Of a DNA stretch of 9,621 bases, positions 1 to 7,237 are shown piece after piece. The notes beneath the pieces were generated by a model. That model worked only from the letters and a program-made list of their open reading frames with translations. It had not been told where the DNA came from and searched no databases. Source of the stretch: GCA-2715965 sp047608975. Its GTDB lineage: Bacteria > Verrucomicrobiota > Verrucomicrobiia > Limisphaerales > JAYPXF01. The number at the start of each line of letters is the position of its first letter. The first letter of the stretch is position 1. The position numbers were made by a program, and so were the translations under genes. The DNA lies in assembly GCA_047608975.1 (NCBI GenBank), contig JBLFYM010000201.1:1-9621 (forward strand), written 5' to 3'.

Positions 1-1264
1 AGGTAATTTTGTTCGGCATGAGTTGCACCTTGGAGTTGAGTGCCTCTTCCCAGGTGACTTCGCCGCCGGTGTAGGTGGCCATCCGACCCATGATGGAGGT
101 CAACGTGCTCTTGGCACCGTAGTAGGCCTCGTTGTAGGGCTCATCGTGGCGGATGGCCGCGAACAGATCGTCGTGCTCCTGCTGGTACGGATTCTTGTCC
201 GCCTTCTGCTTGCGATAGCGCCACGGTGCGCCCTTGGTTGGGAAGATCGTGTGCTTGTTGATGTCGCTGCGACCGGTCGCGCCCTGCACGTGCTCGGAAA
301 CGGAGTTGAAACAGCCGCGGATGTGGCGACATTGGCTGAACATCCAGGTGCCGTCTTCGTACTGATACTCCACGCCGTGGTGATCGAAGATCTCGCCGTA
401 TTTTTTGTCCGTGCGGACCTGGCGTCCACCCATGCCGCGAGCCATGGTGGGGAATCCGTCCTTGAGCCAGTTGATGACGTCGAGGTTGTGGATGTGCTGC
501 TCAGTGATGTGATCGCCGCAGAGCCAGTTGTAGTAGTACCAATTGCGAAGCTGATACTCCAATTCGCTGTTCACTTCGTCACGCTGAGCACGAGGATCCC
601 AGACCCCGCCGCCATTCCAATAGGCGCGCATGGAGACGAGATCGCCGATGGCACCGTCTTGCAGACGCTTGATCGTTTCCATGTATCCGGCCTGGTGATG
701 GCGTTGCAGGCCGACCCCGACTTTCAAACCCTTTTTGTCAGCGAGCTTGGCGACTTCCAGGACCTTGCGGATACCGGGGCCGTCCACCGCGACGGGTTTT
801 TCCATGAAGACGTGCTTGCCCTGCTTGATGGCTTCCTCGAAGTGGTAGGGACGAAATCCGGGAGGGGTGGTCAGGATAACCAGGTCGCATTGCTCGATGA
901 CCTTCTTGTAGGCATCGGGACCGATGAACTTGTTCTCTTCCTTGACGTCAACCTGCTTCTCTTTCTGCTTGCTGATGATGGTGAGACGTTCGTCCAGCTT
1001 GTCCTTGAAGACGTCAGCCATGGCGACCAGTTTGACGCTTTCGCCGGTGCTCAACGCCTGCACGGCGGCACCGGTACCACGACCGCCACAACCGACGAGG
1101 CCGATCTTGATCGTGTCTCCCGGGGAGAACGATGCGCCATGGGCGAAGCGTTCGATGGGCAGCGCGCTGAGTGCGGCGGCACCAGCAGCTGTTTTGGTGG
1201 TTGTTCCGACGAACTTCCTACGAGTCACCGGATCCTGGGTTGAGGTCTTTTTTGATTCGTTCAT
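1..1264 (-). CDS. Gfo/Idh/MocA family oxidoreductase, Tat-exported, 3' end outside window
   Basis: Reading from the ATG at 1264, 421 codons are open and run off the left edge, so the C-terminus is missing. Residues 14-20 (TRRKFVG) followed by an Ala-rich hydrophobic stretch form a twin-arginine signal, so the folded, cofactor-loaded enzyme is probably exported to the periplasm. Residues 55-66 (GLVGCGGRGTGA) are the Rossmann NAD(P)-binding glycine motif. Residues 155-157 are EKP, the hallmark Lys-Pro of this family, and around residue 255 a GDHITEQHIHNLD segment carries the conserved histidines of the C-terminal catalytic half. Family members oxidise or reduce sugars and related polyols with NAD(P); the substrate cannot be read here. 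It follows the cytochrome/SUMF1 gene by 59 bases and is probably co-transcribed with it. No strong Shine-Dalgarno sequence is visible; only a purine-rich AAAGAAAG lies upstream. Confidence 0.93.
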   Translation of the reverse strand, partial: MNESKKTSTQDPVTRRKFVGTTTKTAAGAAALSALPIERFAHGASFSPGDTIKIGLVGCGGRGTGAAVQALSTGESVKLVAMADVFKDKLDERLTIISKQKEKQVDVKEENKFIGPDAYKKVIEQCDLVILTTPPGFRPYHFEEAIKQGKHVFMEKPVAVDGPGIRKVLEVAKLADKKGLKVGVGLQRHHQAGYMETIKRLQDGAIGDLVSMRAYWNGGGVWDPRAQRDEVNSELEYQLRNWYYYNWLCGDHITEQHIHNLDVINWLKDGFPTMARGMGGRQVRTDKKYGEIFDHHGVEYQYEDGTWMFSQCRHIRGCFNSVSEHVQGATGRSDINKHTIFPTKGAPWRYRKQKADKNPYQQEHDDLFAAIRHDEPYNEAYYGAKSTLTSIMGRMATYTGGEVTWEEALNSKVQLMPNKIT

Positions 1265-1323
1265 TAGATTCTTTCTTTGTGGGTGCGGGGAGTAAAGCGT
1301 TCGGTTTCGGGGCTGTCTACGGA

Positions 1324-3048
1324 TTAATCCTCTTTTTCGATGCCGTCGTTCCAGTAGTTCAGCATCGTCTCAGGCTCGTCGATTTTGAGGGGGCGGACGA
1401 GCCGGAATCCGAGGAATTGGGCGTCCGTATGATACCAGATGCTCTTCGGCAATTGCGGGTCCTGAACCTTCCAATCAGCATCCGAGGCGAGGCGCGCGGA
1501 ACTGCGCAGTACCTCTGCCGTATGATCCCATGATCCACCGCGGGCAACCCGCGGATAGAGCTTTACCGGTCGGTTGTAGGGATTGTCCGTGGCTTTCTGG
1601 AGGGAGGTGTAGTTGGGTTCATACCGGTCCATCACCCATTCGGCGACGTTTCCGTGCATGTCGAAGAGACCCCACTGATTGGGTTTCTTCTTGCCGACTT
1701 TCTGATACTTGAAATCACCGTTGGATTCGAACCAGCCATATTCGCCGATCTGCGCGGGATCATCGCCGAAGTGATAGGCGGTGGTGGTGCCGGCGCGACA
1801 GGCGTATTCCCACTCGGCTTCGGTGGGGAGGCGGAAGTATTGGCCGAGTTTGGCGCTGATCCACTCACAATACTTGCGGGCGGCGTGCTGCGTCATGCTG
1901 ATCGCGGGGTAACCGTCCTTGCCCATGCCAAAGCTCATTTCAACATAGGGCTGGGTGGGGCGGGCGACGGCGTCCGAGATCTTGTCGATGGCGGGATCGG
2001 TAGACATGAAATCCTTGTACTTACGTTCTTCGTCGCGATACATGAACAGTTCGAATTCGTTCCAAGTGACCTCGAATTTACCCATCCAGAACGCGGCGAC
2101 CTCGACCTTGCGCTGCGGCCCTTCGTCGTCGTTTCGTTTGGCCTCACTGGCGGGACTGCCCATGAGGAATTCGCCGGCGGGAATCGGGGTCATCGTGAAG
2201 GTCGTCTCCGTGCCGGGAATAGTCAGTTTGTATTCCTTCATGTCGGCCTGGGTTTTGGCCTTCTGATTCTTGACGGCCAGCTCACGGATGTTGCGCACGG
2301 TCTGCAGTTCGTCAGACTTGGGGCCGGTGTCTTTTTTCTTGGCCTCGAGGGTGATGCCCTTGGGCATCCAGGCTCCCTGTTGGATCCAGAGACGGATGAT
2401 TTCGATTTCTTCCTTTGGGAGCGGGCCACCCTTCTTTGTCGGTGGCATGATCAGATCGTCGTCTTCTGGCAGCGCCGTGGTCTGATGCACCCAGCTTTCG
2501 CCCGGGTTACCGGGGACAACCCCTTCGCCGCTGTCGCCGCCGGCGAACATCTTTTCCTGATTGTGCATCTTGTAGCCGCCGCGGTCGTAGTCTTCGCGAT
2601 GACAGGCAATGCAGTTGTATTCGAGGATGGGTTGGACTTCCTTCACGAAGTTGGCCTTCTTCGTCGCTGCCAGCTTCACCTTGGCAGGCCACTTGGCACC
2701 CTGCTGGATCCAGTTCTTAAGGAGTTGAATCTGATCCTTGTTCAGGAGGCCTTCCTTGGTCGGCGGCATCACATCATCGTCGCCCTCGGGCAGCGCACAG
2801 AGCTCGAACAGCACGCTTGCGTCGGGTTTTCCCGGGACAATCATCTCATCTTCTTCGAACGCCTGGGCGCGAGATTCCAGACTGAGCCCGCCTTTCGGTT
2901 TCTTGCCACCGTGGCATTTCAGGCAGTGAGCCTCGAAAAGAGGCTTGATATCGCGGGAAAAACTAACTTTTTCAGCCGCTGTTGCGGAAGGCATGTCCGC
3001 GACGCATGCGAGCGTCAGGGCGGAGAGAATTCGGATCACTGATTTCAT
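1324..3048 (-). CDS. Secreted di-heme cytochrome c / SUMF1 (formylglycine-generating-enzyme-like) fusion protein
   Basis: A 574-residue protein. Residues 1-25 look like a Sec signal peptide ending ATAA. Two homologous cytochrome c modules follow. The first (about 30-125) has the heme motif C42-L-K-C-H46 and an MPPT at 94-97. The second (about 133-230) has C146-I-A-C-H150 and an MPPT at 201-204. The Met of each MPPT is the likely distal heme ligand, and WIQQGA closes both modules. A charged linker leads to a SUMF1/FGE-sulfatase domain (about 280-555) with the usual landmarks: PAGEFLMGS, RLPTEAEWEYACRAG, LFDMHGNVAEW, RGGSW and FLGFRLVRP. True aerobic formylglycine-generating enzymes have two copper-binding cysteines just after the GGS motif; here His509 and Leu514 appear to occupy those positions, so sulfatase activation is unlikely. 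A role as a periplasmic redox or carbohydrate-associated protein is inferred. The family is typical of Planctomycetota and Verrucomicrobiota. Confidence 0.93.
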   Translation of the reverse strand: MKSVIRILSALTLACVADMPSATAAEKVSFSRDIKPLFEAHCLKCHGGKKPKGGLSLESRAQAFEEDEMIVPGKPDASVLFELCALPEGDDDVMPPTKEGLLNKDQIQLLKNWIQQGAKWPAKVKLAATKKANFVKEVQPILEYNCIACHREDYDRGGYKMHNQEKMFAGGDSGEGVVPGNPGESWVHQTTALPEDDDLIMPPTKKGGPLPKEEIEIIRLWIQQGAWMPKGITLEAKKKDTGPKSDELQTVRNIRELAVKNQKAKTQADMKEYKLTIPGTETTFTMTPIPAGEFLMGSPASEAKRNDDEGPQRKVEVAAFWMGKFEVTWNEFELFMYRDEERKYKDFMSTDPAIDKISDAVARPTQPYVEMSFGMGKDGYPAISMTQHAARKYCEWISAKLGQYFRLPTEAEWEYACRAGTTTAYHFGDDPAQIGEYGWFESNGDFKYQKVGKKKPNQWGLFDMHGNVAEWVMDRYEPNYTSLQKATDNPYNRPVKLYPRVARGGSWDHTAEVLRSSARLASDADWKVQDPQLPKSIWYHTDAQFLGFRLVRPLKIDEPETMLNYWNDGIEKED

Positions 3049-3137
3049 AAGACGAGATGGGAACCTAAGTTTTCCGGGTTTGATTGAAAAGTCAAAGTTC
3101 AGACGCCCGGGAGGGGCGGTGAATTCGGACGGGAAGG

Positions 3138-3165
3138 ACGATCAGCCGTGGGCGGGGCTGATCGT
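3138..3165 (-). terminator. Hairpin terminator after the FtsB-like gene
   Basis: ACGATCAGCC (3138-3147) and GGCTGATCGT (3156-3165) form a perfect 10-bp stem with an 8-base loop. Position 3165 is also the last base of the TAA stop codon of the FtsB-like gene, so the stem begins directly at the end of that reading frame. No clear U-run follows on the minus strand (the next bases are CCTTCCCG), so it may be a weak intrinsic terminator or an RNA-stabilising 3' hairpin. It separates the xerC-lipoprotein-ftsB run from the cytochrome/SUMF1 gene downstream on the same strand. Confidence 0.65.
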
Positions 3166-3485
3166 TAGTTGGATCCGTAGACCCTGTTGGTGGACTTGAA
3201 GCGGATGATGATCTCGCCGTCTTTGCCGTAGCCGAGTTGTTCTCTCGCGCGCCGCTCGATGGCTTCTGGATCAATGCGAAGCGCCTCGATTTCCTGATCC
3301 ATCTGTCGGGCGGCGGTCTGTTGCTGCGAGATCTCTTTCTCCAGTGTGAGATTGCGTTCGCGCAGACGTTGATTCTGTTTGAAGAGCGGCACGTAGAGTT
3401 GCACCAACAGCACCATCAGCGCGACCAGCAACAAAAACATTACTGCACGCGTCATTCTTCCCCATATGCCGGTATACGGTTCCAT
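3165..3485 (-). CDS. FtsB/DivIC-like septum formation initiator protein
   Basis: A 106-residue protein with the classic FtsB/DivIC layout. A short N-terminal cytoplasmic segment is followed by one transmembrane helix (about 13-31, VMFLLLVALMVLLVQLYV). Next comes a Gln/Glu/Arg-rich coiled coil (about 35-70), and then the family signature DPEAIERRAREQLGYGKDG (72-90) ending in EIIIRF. In known systems FtsB forms a complex with FtsL and FtsQ at the division septum through this coiled coil; that function is assumed here from family membership. The start could be Met1 (3485) or Met11 (3455). Met1 is preferred because a GAGAAA purine stretch lies just upstream and it keeps the usual N-terminal tail. 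It is the last gene of a likely operon, 43 bases after the lipoprotein gene. It is weak evidence for Verrucomicrobiota rather than a classical planctomycete. Confidence 0.85.
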   Translation of the reverse strand: MEPYTGIWGRMTRAVMFLLLVALMVLLVQLYVPLFKQNQRLRERNLTLEKEISQQQTAARQMDQEIEALRIDPEAIERRAREQLGYGKDGEIIIRFKSTNRVYGSN

Positions 3486-3528
3486 TTTCTCAGAGCTGAC
3501 TCAGGTGTGTTTTGATCCGTTCAATTAT

Positions 3529-3864
3529 TCAACGATACACGCGCTTGGACTCGGACAGTTTTCCGTCTCGTAAAAACGTCATCCGCAGAAACCGGTCGGG
3601 ACCGACGCGGGAGTAGCCGGAAGTGGAAATTCCCGAGTAGGGATTGCCGAGGAGAGTGGTCCGGGTGGTTCCACTACCGGTGCGCCATTCGGCGACGCGG
3701 GTTCCGTCCGACAAGGTGGTTTCCTTGTCGGGTGGTCCAAGCTCGCGCACGACCTGATCATAGTTGTGACTGCCGACGCGAGCGTTCCAGTCGGTTTTCT
3801 TGGTTGCGCAGCCGCCGAGGCAGAGTGCCAGTGCCAATATCAACGCGTGTCGCATGGCGGGCAT
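3529..3864 (-). CDS. Small putative outer-membrane lipoprotein, possibly BamE/SmpA-like fold
   Basis: Using the ATG at 3864, the product has 111 residues and begins with a short lipoprotein signal peptide: MPAMRH, a hydrophobic ALILALALCL, then the lipobox L-G-G-C with the lipidated cysteine at residue 19. The mature part of about 90 residues contains YDQVVRELGPPDK, a DGTRVAEW segment and a C-terminal RMTFLRDGKLSESKRVY strand. This order resembles the small BamE/SmpA two-helix plus beta-sheet lipoproteins, but similarity is too weak to name a function. An in-frame ATG at 3891 would overlap xerC by 26 bases and put a basic, Pro-rich extension before the signal peptide; the ATG at 3864 lies one base after the xerC stop codon and gives a normal signal peptide. 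The gene sits between xerC and the FtsB-like gene and is probably translationally coupled to xerC. Confidence 0.75.
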   Translation of the reverse strand: MPAMRHALILALALCLGGCATKKTDWNARVGSHNYDQVVRELGPPDKETTLSDGTRVAEWRTGSGTTRTTLLGNPYSGISTSGYSRVGPDRFLRMTFLRDGKLSESKRVYR

Positions 3865-3865
3865 T

Positions 3866-4825
3866 CTACGCTCTGGGGTGGGCTTCGGCATAGGCTTTCT
3901 TCAGTCGGTCGGTGGTCAGATGGGTGTAGACCTGCGTGGTTACCAAATGGGCGTGACCCAGCAGTTCCTGAACGCTGCGCAAATCCGCACCGGCATCCAG
4001 AAGATGGGTGGCATAGCTGTGTCGCAATTTGTGGGGCGTGAGTTCGGGATCGAGCCCGGCCGCGGCGAGGTAAAGTTTGAGGCGGGTCTGCACCAGGGTC
4101 GGATACACGGCGCGATCGGCTTTGGGTTTTGAATAGAAGACCGGCCTGTCCCTGCTCGGTATGATTGGCAGGCTCTTCCAATAGGTATCGATGGCTGCGA
4201 TTGCCGGCGCGCCGATCGGGACAATTCGCTCTTTGCGCCCCTTACCGCGGACGCGGATGACCTGTTCGTCCCAGGAGATATCCTCGGCGTTGAGTCCGCA
4301 GAGTTCGCTGACGCGCAGGCCGCAGGAATAGATCGTCTCCATGATTGCGCAATCGCGCAGGTAAGGATTGGGATCCACCGCTTTCTCGGAATTTTCCTGA
4401 GCCCGCTTAAGTTCCACCAACGGGGATTCCAACAGGGTCAACATCTGTTCCGAAGTGAGAAAGCGGGGGAGACGTTGTTCCAGTTTGGGAACGGAGATGT
4501 TCCGGATCGGGGTCACTTCGATTTCGCCTCTGCGGACCAGAAAACGAAAGAAGGAACGCAGTGCACTGAAGCGGAGTTGAATGGCCGCGCGTTTCAGGTT
4601 TCTTCGGCTGATGGATCTGAGATAGGCGCGAAACTCATCGCGTTGACAATTCTTCCACGGCGGTGGGGTTCCATAAGTCTCGGCATACCATTCGGTGAAC
4701 TCTCCCAACGCGTGACGGTAGTTGCGAAGCGTGTACTCTGAGCTGGTCTTCTCGTTGGCCAAGTGTGCCAGAAACTGGCTGATCCAAGGATCAGTTGTAT
4801 CTTCGGATTCGGAGCCCGCGGACAT
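3866..4825 (-). CDS. xerC: Tyrosine recombinase, XerC/XerD type
   Basis: A 319-residue protein with an N-terminal SAM-like core-binding domain (about 14-105, including the EYTLRNYRHAL helix) and a C-terminal catalytic domain. All six catalytic positions are present: Arg171 (CGLRVSEL), Lys195 (RGKGRKER), His265 and Arg268 (HKLRHSYATHLL), His291 (LLGHAHL) and the nucleophile Tyr300 (VYTHL). The spacings between them match E. coli XerD (R148, K172, H244, R247, H270, Y279) except for a two-residue difference between Lys and the first His. In known systems XerC and XerD resolve chromosome dimers at dif near the septum. The choice of xerC over xerD is tentative. A charged insertion around 138-152 (LKRAQENSEKAVDP) precedes the catalytic Arg helix. 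It heads a tight run with the lipoprotein and FtsB-like genes, and no phage or integron context is visible, which favours a housekeeping role. Confidence 0.92.
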   Translation of the reverse strand: MSAGSESEDTTDPWISQFLAHLANEKTSSEYTLRNYRHALGEFTEWYAETYGTPPPWKNCQRDEFRAYLRSISRRNLKRAAIQLRFSALRSFFRFLVRRGEIEVTPIRNISVPKLEQRLPRFLTSEQMLTLLESPLVELKRAQENSEKAVDPNPYLRDCAIMETIYSCGLRVSELCGLNAEDISWDEQVIRVRGKGRKERIVPIGAPAIAAIDTYWKSLPIIPSRDRPVFYSKPKADRAVYPTLVQTRLKLYLAAAGLDPELTPHKLRHSYATHLLDAGADLRSVQELLGHAHLVTTQVYTHLTTDRLKKAYAEAHPRA

Positions 4826-4840
4826 GGCGCGAGCATAGCC

Positions 4841-4870
4841 TTCCGACGCGGCAAGAGCAAGACGTCGGAA
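4841..4870. promoter_or_regulatory. Inverted repeat in the xerC leader region
   Basis: TTCCGACG (4841-4848) and CGTCGGAA (4863-4870) are perfect 8-bp complements separated by 14 bases, in the divergent spacer between xerC and the acetyltransferase gene. On the xerC side the 3' arm overlaps GGAAGG (4844-4839), the only Shine-Dalgarno-like sequence upstream of the xerC ATG, although it sits 13 bases away. The repeat could be a protein-binding operator or, if transcribed, an RNA hairpin that limits translation. Function is inferred from position only. Confidence 0.4.
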
Positions 4871-4880
4871 CTAGCTGCAA

Positions 4881-4945
4881 CGCGGTCCGGAATCCTGGCG
4901 TCCATGTTGCAAAACCGGCATTCCACGATGGACGCCTCCGCCGCG
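4881..4945. promoter_or_regulatory. Second, larger inverted repeat in the divergent spacer
   Basis: GGCGTCCAT (4897-4905) and ATGGACGCC (4928-4936) are perfect 9-bp complements around a 22-base loop. CGCGG (4881-4885) and CCGCG (4941-4945) extend the pairing outward after an asymmetric internal gap. The structure lies between 24 and 88 bases before the proposed ATG of the acetyltransferase gene (4969). It could be an operator, a cruciform or a leader hairpin. I found no convincing -35/-10 pair in this spacer. Confidence 0.4.
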
Positions 4946-4968
4946 CAGTGAAACAATCGAAGCTTCTG

Positions 4969-7185
4969 ATGCCCCGGGTGATTTACATCGATAGATCGGT
5001 GTTGCCGAAGTCGAAGAGCAAGAGCGCGCCGCGTGTCTGCCCGCCTGCGCCCAAATCCGATCTCATGGCGGTGCTGATTCGGCCGTCGGCGGCCCGGGTG
5101 AAGCTGGCCGCACCAGCGAAGCACGGAAAGAATGCGCCAACCGCGCGCGGGGACCAGCCGGTGGGCAAACAGCCGACGCCTCAGACCAAGCCTTTGGTCT
5201 ACGTCCAAAAAATTGCTCCCGATGCGGGTTCTGGCACGGGCGCAGGAAAGACGGTCACGAAGCCGGGCGCAAAGGCTCAACCCAAGCCGAAAACCAAAAT
5301 CAAATCTGGTCAGCCATCGTCACTGAAGAAGGTTTCCAAAACGCGACAAGGAATTGCCAAAGCGAAAGCCAAGGCAAAGATCGCGCTAAAGGCGGTTTAC
5401 CCCACCGTCAAATCCATCTTCGGGAAAATCAGATCAGGGCGGCCGTCGGCCCCGCCGGTTCGCCATCAGATCCAACCAACGCCAAAGTCACAGGCAGCAG
5501 TTCCGACTCCAAAAACTCTGCGCCCCCCGCCGCCTCCCGCGCAGCGGCCAAATGGTAACCTGGCCAAAGCAGCAACGCCGCCAAAGCAAGAACGAACTCC
5601 AAAACGCGCCGCTCAGACCGCGTCGCCACAGAAGAAAGCTCCGGTAGGCAAAGGAAGAAGTCGGCCGGCGGCCAAGATCAAGGGGTTGGCATATGATTTC
5701 ACAAGCCCCGGGGGGAATTCCACCACCGGGAACACCGGAACAAATCCGTCCCTGCCAGTGGCGTTGCCGCTAAGCCCGCCGAGTCGGCGTCCGGTGCCCC
5801 ATACCAAAGCTCCCCCGGCTCCGGTCCCGATCGCAAAGGCTGCTCCGCCACCTACGAAACCCACTTCGCCTCCGCCCAGTTCCAGTCCACCTCGTTCTCC
5901 GCAACCCCAAGCGCGGCGATCCGAGCCAGGACCCGCGCCCGCAGCGAAACCTGCCCCGCCAATAATTTCAGATCAGTCCGCGCCATCTCATGCCCCCGTT
6001 CCGGTGAGCCCGCCGAAAACAGCACTGAGGGCCGCACCGGCACGGCTGCGGTCACTGGATGCCTATCGAGGATTCATCATGCTGTTGCTGGCCAGTGGCG
6101 GGTTTGGCATTGCGCAGATGGCGGGGCAGGATGGCAGTAACACCAATTGGGAAATCGCCGGCTGGTTCTTTACCCACGTTTCCTGGGTTGGAATGTCTCC
6201 CTGGGACCTCATACAGCCCGCCTTCATGTTCATGGTCGGAGTCGCGGCACCGTATTCTTATGCGCGGCGAAAAGAGTTGGGGCAGAGCTGGGTTCGAATG
6301 TTTGGCCACGCAGCAAGTCGTGCGGCTATGCTAGTGCTTCTGGGAGTATTCCTTCAGTCGCAGGCCGCCGACCATACGAATTGGCAGTTTACCAACGTTC
6401 TCACCCAGATCGGACTCGGTTATCTGGTGGTCTTTCTGTTTTGCGGCAAGGGCAGCGTGACGCAGATTACCGGAATTGCGGTGATTCTGATCGGGTACGC
6501 GGGTGCCTTCTTCATTCACGTCGGACCCGAAAGCGGGTTGACGCTGGCTGATTTGCAAATGGCGGACTCGGACGTGATGCCGGGCATGCTCGCGCCGTAT
6601 TCAATGCATATCAATTTTGCCGCCGGTTTCGATCGTTGGTTGCTGAACCTGTTTCCCCGGATGGAACCTTGGCTGATCCATCCGGGCGGCTATCAGACCC
6701 TGAACTTCATCCCTTCGATTGCGACGATGCTGCTCGGGGTGTTGGCGGGTGAATTACTGCGGGGAAAAGATGCGCCGACCGTGAAATTTCAGAAACTGCT
6801 GCTCGCCGGGGTTCCGTGCCTGGTGATTGGCATCTTTGCCGGGGTTACCTTCTGTCCGATAGTGAAACGAATCTGGACGCCGTCGTGGGCCTTGTTCAGT
6901 GGCGCATTTGTGGTTTGGGGGTTGGCGATTTTTTACTACCTGATCGATGTCCGCCAATGGCGCTGGTGGTCGTGGCCGCTCGTCGTGGTAGGGATGAATT
7001 CGATCCTGATCTATTTCATGGCCCAATTGCTGAAGCCCTGGTTTGCCAGTTTGTTGGAGGTTCACGTTGATCCGACCCTCTTCTCGGGCGAGTACGGCCC
7101 GGTAATTCAGAGCTGCAGTGTATTGGCCGTGATGTGGTTGATTTGCGCATTTCTTTACCGGCGCAAGATCTTCCTCAGAATCTGA
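4969..7185 (+). CDS. HGSNAT/NagX-like membrane acetyltransferase (DUF5009/DUF1624 group) with long disordered N-terminal tail
   Basis: From the ATG at 4969 the product has 738 residues. Residues 1 to about 160 are rich in Lys and Ala (for example KAKAKAKIALKAV at 131-143) and 160-357 are rich in Pro (RPPPPP; SPPPSSSPPRSP). No folded domain is recognisable in this tail. The membrane domain starts with the signature LDAYRG (363-368). It continues with THVSWVGMSPWDLIQP (402-417), NVLTQIGLGYL (476-486), TLNFIPSIATMLLG (577-590) and KRIWTPSWALF (633-643), all characteristic of the heparan-alpha-glucosaminide N-acetyltransferase family, in about ten hydrophobic segments. His403 aligns with the active-site histidine of human HGSNAT. 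Family members move acetyl from cytoplasmic acetyl-CoA across the membrane to an amino sugar. The frame is also open back to an ATG at 4795, but that start would lie inside xerC; 4969 is the first later in-frame ATG. No strong ribosome-binding site is seen. Confidence 0.88.
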   Translation: MPRVIYIDRSVLPKSKSKSAPRVCPPAPKSDLMAVLIRPSAARVKLAAPAKHGKNAPTARGDQPVGKQPTPQTKPLVYVQKIAPDAGSGTGAGKTVTKPGAKAQPKPKTKIKSGQPSSLKKVSKTRQGIAKAKAKAKIALKAVYPTVKSIFGKIRSGRPSAPPVRHQIQPTPKSQAAVPTPKTLRPPPPPAQRPNGNLAKAATPPKQERTPKRAAQTASPQKKAPVGKGRSRPAAKIKGLAYDFTSPGGNSTTGNTGTNPSLPVALPLSPPSRRPVPHTKAPPAPVPIAKAAPPPTKPTSPPPSSSPPRSPQPQARRSEPGPAPAAKPAPPIISDQSAPSHAPVPVSPPKTALRAAPARLRSLDAYRGFIMLLLASGGFGIAQMAGQDGSNTNWEIAGWFFTHVSWVGMSPWDLIQPAFMFMVGVAAPYSYARRKELGQSWVRMFGHAASRAAMLVLLGVFLQSQAADHTNWQFTNVLTQIGLGYLVVFLFCGKGSVTQITGIAVILIGYAGAFFIHVGPESGLTLADLQMADSDVMPGMLAPYSMHINFAAGFDRWLLNLFPRMEPWLIHPGGYQTLNFIPSIATMLLGVLAGELLRGKDAPTVKFQKLLLAGVPCLVIGIFAGVTFCPIVKRIWTPSWALFSGAFVVWGLAIFYYLIDVRQWRWWSWPLVVVGMNSILIYFMAQLLKPWFASLLEVHVDPTLFSGEYGPVIQSCSVLAVMWLICAFLYRRKIFLRI

Positions 7186-7237
7186 TCGGTTTCCATTTCA
7201 GAAAGGGCCGGGGGGAGAAGTTCTCATCGTAGCAGAA

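Noticed and set aside
23..1243. 406-codon open frame on the plus strand
   Set aside because: It is the antisense shadow of the Gfo/Idh/MocA gene, which has Tat, Rossmann and EKP motifs.
1654..3042. 462-codon open frame on the plus strand
   Set aside because: It lies wholly antisense to the cytochrome/SUMF1 gene, whose motifs are unmistakable; no family signature appears in the plus-strand translation.
1324..3048. Annotation as an authentic formylglycine-generating enzyme (sulfatase activator)
   Set aside because: The two copper-binding cysteines expected after the GGS motif are not present, and no sulfatase gene is visible in the window.
3866..4825. Phage or integrative-element integrase
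   Set aside because: No attachment-site repeats, no tRNA target next to it and no mobile genes; length, catalytic spacing and division-gene neighbour fit a housekeeping Xer recombinase.
4795..4968. N-terminal extension of the acetyltransferase frame to the ATG at 4795
   Set aside because: It would place the start inside xerC and translate through the inverted repeats; the extra residues show no family features. The ATG at 4969 is the better start.
4594..5280. 228-codon open frame on the minus strand crossing the divergent spacer
   Set aside because: It overlaps both xerC (another frame, same strand) and the acetyltransferase gene and has Arg-rich, motif-free composition typical of a shadow frame.
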